Shown in pieces: positions 11,840-21,055 of a DNA stretch of 64,000 bases. The notes beneath the pieces were generated by a model, which saw nothing but the letters and a program-made list of their open reading frames with translations, was not told the origin of the DNA and did not search any database. The stretch comes from Symsagittifera roscoffensis (Eukaryota; Xenacoelomorpha; Acoela; Convolutidae): contig NC_087070.1 in the NCBI RefSeq assembly GCF_963678635.1, positions 25,352,007 through 25,416,006 on the forward strand. The letters run 5' to 3'. Position 1 is the first letter of the stretch, and each line of letters opens with the position of its first letter. A program made the translations under genes and the position numbers.

Positions 11840-12580
11840 TTTCATTTTCTCGTGTCGAGTTGCGTGTTCTTCTTATTGAAGAAACGTAACCCGTATCGCT
11901 TTTAATTGAAAAAGACTTAAACTCTTGTCATCTTCTTTTATTATTATCACTTCCATATCTAGAAAATTCCAAGGATTTTGACTGGAATACGTGATGAAGG
12001 GACTCCTGACTGTAACCTCGGTTACTATGATACTCTTGACCTTCTGATTACAGTAAAAAAAACTTGAAATTCCTAACCCTGTAGTTGGTCGCAGTCAGAG
12101 TACTTCTAGGGGTTACAAATCTTGCTTTCGCATTTGACTGCTCGAATCTTTGTAGCTTTTGAGATGAGATCAAAGGCGATAATCAACAGCTAGAAATCAG
12201 TCGGCTTTTTTTGCTCTTTTTTCATTATTTTCGCCTTTGATCTTTTTGACCTTCAAACTTTAAATGGAAATTCTCTAAAAACAAAAATACAGTCGTTTAG
12301 ATAGAGATTAGTCTGAACTAGAAATTTTATTCAAATCAAAACAAAACATCCGTGCATTATATTATCGAACCCTAAAATTTGGAAAATTCCATACATGCTC
12401 TATTCGAAAATCTGTATTGAAAAACCGAATTCGGAAAAAGAAAAAAACAGTTACAGAAAAACGATTTTGTAGAAAAAGAAATTATAGCTTTTCAACAGGA
12501 AAGAAAACTGTTTTGCAGAAAAATTATTTGACAGAAAAAGAAAAAATTTTTTTGCAGAAAAAAGTTATTTCTAGCAGAAA
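11840..12580. other. No gene seen; AT-rich flank between element A and the CR1-like LINE
   Basis: No convincing reading frame. The end of this stretch (12419-12600) is an A-rich, CAGAAAAA-type simple sequence leading into the repeated 5' region of the LINE. The LINE's true 5' boundary cannot be placed. Confidence 0.6.
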
Positions 12581-12898
12581 ATATTTATCAACAGAAAAAC
12601 AGGTAGTCATTGCTTGATCTGGACGGCAACAGAACTCGGCAATAGAACTCTATCGGCTGTGTTGATGAAATTAGCAACAGCACAGAACGCAAGCAACAGC
12701 ACAGAACAGCAAATCAACAGCTTGAAATCAAAAATATTTATCAACAGAAAAACAGGTAGTCATTGCTTGATCTGGACGGCAATTTATTTCGTCAATTCAA
12801 TTATTTACTGGGAACTGATCACAGTCTTTTCCCTTCTGGACGGCAATTTATTTCGTCAATTCAGTTATTTACTGGGAACTGATCACAGTCTCTTCCCC
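12581..12898 (+). repeat. Short direct repeats in the 5' region of the CR1-like LINE
   Basis: A 49-bp block starting ATATTTATCAACAG occurs at 12581-12629 and 12734-12782. A 63-bp block starting CTGGACGGCAATTTATTT occurs at about 12772-12834 and 12836-12898. Such 5' monomer repeats are common in LINE promoters. They lie 200-500 bp upstream of the ORF1 start. Confidence 0.75.
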
Positions 12899-13101
12899 TT
12901 CAACTGATTGTACCCCGCATCCTGATCGAACCACTTTTAACTCATTGTTCGCCCAGAATTGGCATAGCGAAAGAAAATAGACAGCCAGAAATCAACAGCT
13001 AGAAATCAGTAGTCATTGCTTGATCGAATCAGACGAGCGAGGAGAAAAACTAATCTCAGCACTGTAATTAGATTATTTAGCAGAATTACAGGATCTGAAG
13101 T

Positions 13102-14082
13102 CATGTCAAGCAAAAAACTTAGCCAAGAAGAATTTAATGGATTCAAAAATCAGCATTATACAAGATCTACTCCGATTTGTACGACCAGAAGGAAGATTAT
13201 CGAAAAATAATGGAGTTTATTGAGAAAACATCGGAAGCAGACAAGGATGGCAAACTACAGTCAACATCGACGAAAGCAAAAGAAGTATCAAAAAACGTGA
13301 GAAACTTTTCGCCTTTTCCTGTACCAGAGGAGTGTGTAAACTTGATTTTGGGTTCAAGTATAATTGCTAGGGTAAAAACTGAAACTTTCCCCAATGATAC
13401 GATTGTTCATGCATACAGGGGTAGCTCCACTGAGGAGAAAATAAAAGTTCTTGACCAATTTAGTCAAAAAAAACTTAAGTGTGTGATAATCCAAGATGGG
13501 ACAAACTCCATCTTAAAAAAAATTTACTCAACGATTGATGAGTTTAGCGCCAAATATGAAGAACTTATCGCTCTAATAACCGCAAAATTTTCACCAGAAT
13601 CGATTGTTATTTGCCAAATACCACCAATACTTAACAATGAGGATGCTAATGACAAAATTGATCATTATAATCGTTTTCTGAATGAAATGTATAGTTCGAC
13701 GACGGGATTTGAGGTGCTAAATCCAAACTCAAACATCAAAAGCTTGGAGAGCTATCAGAGTTTATAGTTTGACACTATACACCTGAACGATGAATTAGGT
13801 ATACCATTCTTGCGCAATTGCCTCGGCTCATACGTGTTCAAACACTCAAGTAAACTCCCGAGAATAAAACCAGCCCCTGATTATACTGGAAAAGCAAATT
13901 CCAACCAAAAATTGCTTTCCAATTATCAACATAAAAATGTTTATAGGTCTACCAATAGACCCTATAGTAACGATCGCAAGCACCCATATGGCCGACAAAC
14001 TGGTCATGGCCGACAAACTGGTCAAAAAAACTTCAACAACAACTCATGGGGCTCTGTGATAATAATTATAACCATAATCTGA
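13102..14082 (+). pseudogene. CR1-like LINE ORF1 with SGNH/esterase domain
   Basis: Starts at ATG 13102 (MSSKKLSQEEF). A frameshift near 13150 leads into the frame 13177-13767, and an in-frame TAG at 13765-13767 interrupts it before it continues to 14082. The SGNH hydrolase blocks are visible: LILGSSIIARV (block I, with Ser kept but GDS changed to GSS), YRGSSTEEK (block II), IQDGTNSI (block III, GTND changed to GTNS) and, just after the stop, FDTIHLND (block V, D-x-x-H). The C-terminus is Asn/Arg/Gln-rich and probably binds RNA. Esterase-bearing ORF1 proteins are established in CR1-clade LINEs. ORF2 follows at 14207. Confidence 0.85.
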
Positions 14083-14206
14083 ATCGTAACCAGCAGTCAT
14101 ATAACTACTCGCAAGGTTTTCATTATTAAGTAATGCTAGTTAAGACTATCTTTTTGATAAACGACTGTTATTTGTAGTTTTAATTATAATTGTTCTACAA
14201 AGCGAT

Positions 14207-16287
14207 ATGCTGTTACTTTTTGCCTTAACTAGCATATCTGTCATCAGCTTCTGCAAAAGCGATCAATTCGTAGCTTATGCGGTACTGAATAAAAGAAAAG
14301 GAAAGTATCTTTTTCCATGGGTTGCCACAATATACTCGAACAAATACTATTGCATTATACTTAATAATATAAGCTATTACTATTCTAGTTATTATATAAA
14401 AAACACAAGCAAGACTTATAAAAAACAAGAAAGTTCCCTTCATAAAACTCTCCTAACATCAGGGGATATCCACCCAAATCCAGGACCATTCATGCAATTC
14501 AGTCAAATAAAGAAAAAACTGGAAAACTACAACAACAACTTAAAAATACTACATCTGAATTGTAGAAGCTTAGCTAGAAAGCGTTCAGATCTCAAACAAC
14601 TTATCAAAACTTTTAATGATAATACAATTTTCGGATTTTCCGAGACATGGTTCAATGATACAAATGACGATAAACTATGGGCCATAGACAATGACAAACA
14701 TAAGTTGTTCCGATGTGATAGAACTTATGAATCGAGTAAAAAATTGAAGGTTGGAGGGATCATGTTACTGGTTCCTAAAAAGTTAAACCCAAAAGTAAGA
14801 CATGACTTAAACAACATGCACAAAAAGTATGATAGCATCTGGATAGAATTTAAAGCCGGACTCAACAAAAATGATAGAACCACTCTATTAAACCTGGCCT
14901 ACAATCCTAATAGAAACAACAAAACAGACTTCTTAGAAGATCTAGCCAAATCAATTGACCATGCACAATCATTCAATTCAAACCTAATTTTACTAGGAGA
15001 TTACAATCTCAACTATCTCAACGAAGACGACAAACAGTCTTTAGATACAATCCTAATACCATATAATCTGGACGTCACTAACAAGTTAACACCTACTCAC
15101 TCAAAAGCACTAATTGACTATATTATCACCGACCTAGGCATAAAAGATCTAACAAATAATTCAATAGTATTCACACCACCAATTAAGACCGACCACCAAG
15201 CAACAGCATTCATTACAGAACTTAAGCTCAACAACAATGTAAGACCAATCAAACGTAAAATATATGACAAATCCAATTACTCCAATTACAAATTCAAACA
15301 AAAACTATCAGCTATAAATTGGAGAAGTTTCTATAGCAATAATAATCCCGAAATAGTTCTCGACATCTTCACATCTAACATTGCTGACACCATTAAAGAA
15401 TGTGCCCCACAGAAGACTATTTTCATTCGCAACGACAAACCAAAGGTAAACTACGAAGATGATAAATTTATTTCCCAACTGTTTAATTCGAAAAAAAGCG
15501 AACGCGAAAAATGGAGTATAATAAACGATACAAGAAACTCAAAAAAATCTTCCAACCTCATTCCATTACTTAGAAATTCCTTCGGCTATTTCATAACCAA
15601 TAATTTACAGATGGCGAACCTGCTAAATTACAAGTTCTCAACTCTTGGATGCTTTTATGAGACAAATTCAAAAATCAGGCAAAATCCACCGACTTCTACA
15701 TGCAAAATTCGAAATAATAATAAATTTTCATTCCGATTCATCACATCAGCTGAATGTAAAAAAGAAATACATAATTTAAATTGTCAAAAGGCACCAGGTC
15801 CATCCAAAATTCCAGCCTGGGCGCTGAAGGATGGCTGCAATGAAATATACACACATCTGACATTTCTGTACAATGAGTTTTTGAAAAACAAGACATATCC
15901 TTGCAAGCTCAAAAAAGCAATTGTCACACCAATATACAAAAAAGAAGATGCAGAACTGCCAGAAAATTATAGGCCTATTTCTATAACTGGGGCTCTTTCA
16001 AAAAATTTTGAAAAATTGTTATATAAACAAATCAACGAATATCTGATATCCCAAAAATTACTAAGTAAAACCCAATTTGGGTTCAGAACATCATATTCAA
16101 CAATAGACGCTATTCCTTATTGCACTGAAGCATTCAGAAAAGCAATAGACAACAACAAAACTGTAGCATGTTCCTTACTGGATCTCTCTAAAGCATTTGA
16201 TTCTATTGATCATACTTATCTTAAACAAAAACTAAGAGGGTTAAATTTTTCCGAAGAAGCTATAGAAATGATCAATTCCTTTATCAC
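14207..16287 (+). pseudogene. CR1-like LINE ORF2, 5' part: endonuclease and RT fingers/palm, split by element B
   Basis: A long, almost clean frame. After a hydrophobic leader comes LLTSGDIHPNPGP, a hallmark preceding the APE-type endonuclease in CR1/L2-like elements. Endonuclease motifs follow (LHLNCRSLARK, GFSETW, LLGDYNLN, KTDHQA). RT motifs are KAPGPSKIPAWALKDG, ENYRPISITGALSK, QFGFRTSYSTIDAI and SLLDLSKAFDSIDH. The frame stops being LINE sequence at 16287, exactly where LTR element B begins, and resumes in frame at 34558. Before the insertion this ORF was largely intact, so the LINE was itself fairly young. Confidence 0.93.
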
Positions 16288-17208
16288 TGTAACATTCGCC
16301 CGGAAGATACATATCGACGGATAACAAAACTAAGTCTTAAGACGACTGGCTAGCGTCTAAACAGAGCTTTGCATGTTTTTCACCGTCTCTACCAAGCCAG
16401 TACTTTTCGGTGGTCTTTCTTACATCAGGCTGACAAAAACGTTACTGTTCTCCGGCTTCGACCAGAACGCTCAAATTAACTGAATTACATGCAAAATTAG
16501 TGAGCTCATGGCTGGGTCTCTGTATCCCCAGACCACGAGGTCACTCCTAAAAACAGGGCTGCTACTTATCATATTACTATTGTTTTTGTTCAGTAGATAA
16601 AAATCATCATCTCCATCGAAGATGGATCAACCCTTTCCCCCCAACTCCTAGCACCTCATCCTTGTCAAAACTAATCAAAATATCAGTTAAATTCAAGTCA
16701 GGACATGACAGGATGCTAAAATTCAATACAAGTTCATAAAAGTTCCTGTCCCGAGACCCTTCCGGATTCTTGAATCCGGCGAATCAAGCTCCTTAACCTC
16801 AGGTTCACGCTAACTCGGAGGGCTGGTTTTTACCCTTCACCGTTGTTCGCAACGGCCTTGCAACTATTGTAACAGCACAATAGTTGCAACTCGGAACGTC
16901 CTCTGCTGTTCGGTAGTTCGTTGTTGTTTTTTAGTCTCGATTTTCGTACTGTTCGTAATCGCAGATAAAGTTGTTCTGTTTCTTTCTGCTATTTTAGCCA
17001 AAATGGCCGTTTTAACATTTCTCAGAAATGTTACGTCATCACTTCGAAAATTTAAAATTTAGAATTCCAGAATCTTCTAGCCTTCACCGTTTGGCCAATC
17101 ATTCAAATAACGTCCTTATCCGTTCTAAATCGCCAATCCGGAAGGTTCACTGCTAAAATCCTGAATTCTGCAGAGACTGCATTTTGGCCATTCTGGTCGA
17201 ATGTCACA
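16288..17208 (-). repeat. 3' LTR of element B
   Basis: Its inner edge abuts the polypurine tract (CTCCCCGGACA at 17211-17221 on the plus strand). The palindrome lies at 16762-16779. Near-identity to the other LTR implies a very recent insertion. Confidence 0.95.
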
Positions 17209-17733
17209 TACTCCCCGGACAGTCCGGTCAATGTCCTCATTGAATCGCGCAATGTTCTAAATGGTTACAGTGCCATCGAACAGAATTTACAAAATGCACG
17301 AAATTACTTTTACCTACGTCACATCGACTCACTGCAGAATATAAATGGCATCATACTACATCACTATAGCCTTCAAATTCTTTCATTAATCTGCGCATTG
17401 AGGATATGACTTAAGATAAAACATATTTTCTGACTTCCAGTGTCAATATCCCGATTGAAACTTTTTCTCCTAGATTTAAAAGGTGTTGGCTTGCAGGACA
17501 GTCCTGCCAACCAACAAGCTAAAATTATCCTACTATGCTCCTTCCCTTCGGAAATCTTGCTTGTTTATTGTCCTGAATATTAAAACCAAGAGACCTTGTG
17601 GTTAGAAAGAACAATGCAACAACCTCCCTCCTCAAGAAGTTACTCAAGTTTTTCATGTCACCACAAAGTGATCAGTCTTCCTAAGTGATTAAAAACAATC
17701 ATGCAGGCTGGAATATTTAAATATACTCTTCCC
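17209..17733 (-). other. 3' untranslated region and polypurine tract of element B
   Basis: Collinear with element A 10357-10928 and non-coding. It contains the near-palindromic GCAGGACAGTCCTGC at about 17494-17508, also present in A, and ends at the purine tract abutting the LTR. Confidence 0.8.
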
Positions 17734-20649
17734 TCAAGCCTTTCTAAATAAATAATAAGTGAGTGTCTCTAAAGCCACTTCAACTATTGACTCCAGGATG
17801 TCTTTTATCGCGGGCCATACTGCGTTTTCTGCTGTTGCAGGATCTCTGAGCCTGCTCAGAAAACCTCTACTGTGTAGATGGTCATTGATGCCAGCAAACA
17901 CAATCGTTATCGGGTTCATCTCTGTCTGCCTCTGTACCCCTATAGCCAATGACACTGATTGCAATAGGTCTAGGTCAACTGCGGCCAGCATTATGACGTC
18001 CGGCCAAAACAAAGACTTAGAGGTGTACACGAACTCTGAATTCGCTATTACCATGATTTTGGCCTTTCTCATCTCTGCTTTGTCGTAGGCGGCGAAGATG
18101 GTCTCATCTTTCTTTATCGCTGTCAATCCGCCATATCTCTGGGCATCACCATCTTGGTTCACTAGTTTTGGGTACACTCTCTCCTTCACATGACCAGGTG
18201 GTGTCGTCAATTGCCTAAATATCTTCACGTGTTGTCCAATCGGCGCTCTCGCCGTCAGGAATCTTCCTGGCCTTTCTTCACGATTCCTCTCATCATGGTT
18301 CAATCTCACATCTTGCAACGGTCTTGCATTCACAGGTCCTATTGTGTTGTTGGAGGGCAGTCCCTCCAAGTCGGCAAATCTCAAGGCCGTCGTGGAGCTG
18401 AAATTTATGCTAGCGGCTATCAACCAGTCTACGCCGGTTATCGAGTACAATCTGCTGACGGATAGCGTCGCTCCATTCAGCATCCTCCTTGCATCATTGA
18501 TGAAGCTCACTCTCTGTAGGTCCAGCTTCATTAGTTCTTCTTTGTATATATGCCAAGGAGACGGTATGGATCGCGACCACATCAATGAGCCTCTGCTCGG
18601 TCTTTCCTCTCGACTGGTACTCGTCGTCTCCGATCTAGTGTCCGATCTAGATGTGCCGGCTACTTCTTCGATTGGTTGGTTGACAGGTCCTATCCTTCTC
18701 CTAGGATGAATTGTTCTCCTCATCGGTGCCTCTCCCAACCGATCCTGTACATCTGTTCTTCGACCTGGTTCACTGGAGCTTTGTTGCCGGTAATTTATGG
18801 CGGCTGGGACCGTACCCAAGCGTGTTTCCAGGTTAGGAGGCACAAAGGTGGTGATCACCGTATCACTCACCGTTCCCTCTTCCTTCAGCACTCCTGTGTC
18901 AAAGAGTTCTGCTTCCAGCTCATCCAACCGTTCTTGGAAGACTCGATTCAACCAAGCTTGTCCTTCGACACTGTCGAAGTGGATGCCATCTGTGGTCAGT
19001 CTGGCTTGATCCATGGCTCTCAATTCATGTTCAATGTCCATGAGGATCATTCTTCCGGCATTTCTATTTGCTAGGTTTCTCAAGATGTTGTTCCATCTCA
19101 TGACTCCCTCGTTGTGCCTTCTTCCTGATACTGTCAGGCTTCTTGTGTTCATTGGCACAGTGCAAACGGTCAGTACCGCGCAACTGAACTTCTGCCAGAG
19201 AGTAGTAAACAAACACACCATCATTGCTTCCCACAGTGCTTCCTGCTCATCTGATCCTCTGGAGATGTCATTCGTCCCAACTAAGATCATCACATTGGGT
19301 ATCTTCCCTGGATTCATCAGCTCCACCATGCGATATAATTGGGCAATCGTCGCGCCTCCAAAGGCCATCACCGTGGTGACCCACGAGGTCCTCAAATTCG
19401 ACAGCACTCTGACTAAGCTGTCTCCCAATATCAGGTGAGATGTCCCGAGTGGTGGTTGCTGCAGGTTCACAGCCGGGCTCCAGGTAGCTCGATTGAAGCA
19501 GGCTCTCGGATCTGTCTCCGGAACTCCCGTGAAATTATACTTTAATTGATTATTCTTCTGCACGTCCATTACACGAGACACTTTCTTCGCTGGCATCTTC
19601 CTTACTTTTCTCTCGGTGATCTTCGAACTCCCCCTGAGTGGCGTCACGTCACTTATCCCTTGTCTGATTATTGTCTGGGAGAGTTGTACTCTGCCCGTAT
19701 CGTCAATCGTTCCATAGGGTGCAGTCACCCCGGAACCTGGTGCATTCTTGTTAGCGACCAATCGTCCAGCGGTCTCTATCAGTTTTCTCACTGTCTGTTC
19801 TACGACGGGATCACCCAAGGTGTCACTAGGATCCGGGATTGTTACTCGGTTCGTCTCTGCTGGAAGCCGTGTCTCCGTTGTTTGACTCATTTCTCGAGGT
19901 GTCAAGAGCTCCATCGGGGACTGCCCACGAGGAATATCCCTTGCAGGTATCATTTTCTCAATGGACGTCGTCAACGCCACCTGCTCCGATCGCTCTTTGT
20001 ATTCCTGCCTTAAGCGTTCGATCTCTTGACCCTGCTTTTTGTTGCAGTCTTCAAACAACTTTCTCCACATGTCCCGGTCTTCCTCCATCGCCAGCATGGT
20101 CTTCGTCATATCGTTTAACTCCTTCTTCGTACTTCTCAACTGATCGTTCATCTCGTCCAGATCTTGTAAGGTTTGGTTCGTCTGAACCTTCTGTGTTACT
20201 TTCGCCCCTTTTGGTGGCACAGCTGCTCTCAGTGGTGAACCAGACGAGGTCGCCTCGCTGTTCATCTCCCGATGCATTCTCGTCAGCCCAGGTTTGGGCT
20301 TGGAGGGCATTGGCATCTCACCTGGTTGGTAAGTCCTAGAACTTCCCAACCCAGGCTCATTCGCCAAGTCACTCCCTGAGAGAGCCCCGTTTCTCCACCT
20401 CATCACTCTCATGTTCGGGCGGTCTAGTACTCCTCTTTCTCCATATGCTGCCATCAACAGGACTTCCGTGGGGCGGTCCCCACGGTTGTCGTGCCCCAAG
20501 ATGTTAATCAGGGCGGTCAGCAACATGACCACCTCTGGGTCCTCCAGAGCGAAGTCTCGTTCGATCAGCCGACGATAGATCGCATCTACCATCGGTCCTA
20601 CATATGCCTCTGCCAGGTCCATCAATTCATCCAGGTTGAAATTGTCCAT
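17734..20649 (-). CDS. ORF3 of element B: SGNH/GDSL hydrolase-domain protein, 971 aa
   Basis: A third long frame downstream of Pol. Residues 1-90 are mostly helical, and 160-225 a charged coiled coil. Residues about 400-575 form a complete SGNH hydrolase: LILGDSLVRVL (block I, S411), MAFGGATIAQL (block II, G432), ILVGTNDISRG (block III, N460) and LTTDGIHFD (block V, D554/H557). The expected chemistry is ester hydrolysis; the substrate is unknown. An Arg/Ser-rich linker follows. Residues about 860-955 resemble a second, degenerate SGNH core: IMVIANSEF, WPDVIMLAAVDLDLL and ITIVFAGINDHL. No signal peptide, transmembrane helix or furin-like site is visible, so it is not a typical Env. The last 11 codons lie in sequence that is 3' UTR in element A. 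Confidence 0.9.
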   Translation of the reverse strand: MDNFNLDELMDLAEAYVGPMVDAIYRRLIERDFALEDPEVVMLLTALINILGHDNRGDRPTEVLLMAAYGERGVLDRPNMRVMRWRNGALSGSDLANEPGLGSSRTYQPGEMPMPSKPKPGLTRMHREMNSEATSSGSPLRAAVPPKGAKVTQKVQTNQTLQDLDEMNDQLRSTKKELNDMTKTMLAMEEDRDMWRKLFEDCNKKQGQEIERLRQEYKERSEQVALTTSIEKMIPARDIPRGQSPMELLTPREMSQTTETRLPAETNRVTIPDPSDTLGDPVVEQTVRKLIETAGRLVANKNAPGSGVTAPYGTIDDTGRVQLSQTIIRQGISDVTPLRGSSKITERKVRKMPAKKVSRVMDVQKNNQLKYNFTGVPETDPRACFNRATWSPAVNLQQPPLGTSHLILGDSLVRVLSNLRTSWVTTVMAFGGATIAQLYRMVELMNPGKIPNVMILVGTNDISRGSDEQEALWEAMMVCLFTTLWQKFSCAVLTVCTVPMNTRSLTVSGRRHNEGVMRWNNILRNLANRNAGRMILMDIEHELRAMDQARLTTDGIHFDSVEGQAWLNRVFQERLDELEAELFDTGVLKEEGTVSDTVITTFVPPNLETRLGTVPAAINYRQQSSSEPGRRTDVQDRLGEAPMRRTIHPRRRIGPVNQPIEEVAGTSRSDTRSETTSTSREERPSRGSLMWSRSIPSPWHIYKEELMKLDLQRVSFINDARRMLNGATLSVSRLYSITGVDWLIAASINFSSTTALRFADLEGLPSNNTIGPVNARPLQDVRLNHDERNREERPGRFLTARAPIGQHVKIFRQLTTPPGHVKERVYPKLVNQDGDAQRYGGLTAIKKDETIFAAYDKAEMRKAKIMVIANSEFVYTSKSLFWPDVIMLAAVDLDLLQSVSLAIGVQRQTEMNPITIVFAGINDHLHSRGFLSRLRDPATAENAVWPAIKDILESIVEVALETLTYYLFRKA

Positions 20650-21055
20650 ACTGTTCTTTCCAAGTTTGATTTGATTTCGATTTCAAGTTTTGACTCAAGT
20701 GAGCAATTAAATGATCAATCAGGATCTAGAAAAGAAATCACGAATGTCACACTTGTCAATTTCACCTTAACATACATCGTTAAAATTTGCTTAAAGACAG
20801 TTCAGATAAAAAGATATTTATCCTAAAATTTATTAAAATCAATTGGTCTCTAAAATTTTGGAATTCGACCTAAGATTGGACAGTCCAAACTTTGGATCTA
20901 TTCCCAAGATCGTCTTTTAGTTTTTCATGGTCACTAACCCCTACTTGCCCATGATCTTAATAACCTAACACATAACATAACATAACGTAACATAACACAC
21001 ATATCACATATTACATGCAGCTTGGTCTTTGGCCTAACACCCTCTCGCACATCAC
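20650..21055 (-). other. Pol-ORF3 linker of element B
   Basis: A 406-bp non-coding spacer with an ATAAC/GTAAC microsatellite (20965-21000 on the plus strand). It matches element A's linker (8789-9059) from the Pol stop to 20777, where homology ends 128 bases before the ORF3 start codon. Confidence 0.8.

Noticed and set aside
17734..20649. ORF3 of element B as a retroviral envelope gene
   Set aside because: The position fits Env, but no signal peptide, transmembrane anchor, cleavage site or Cys pattern is visible. The SGNH signature explains the core.
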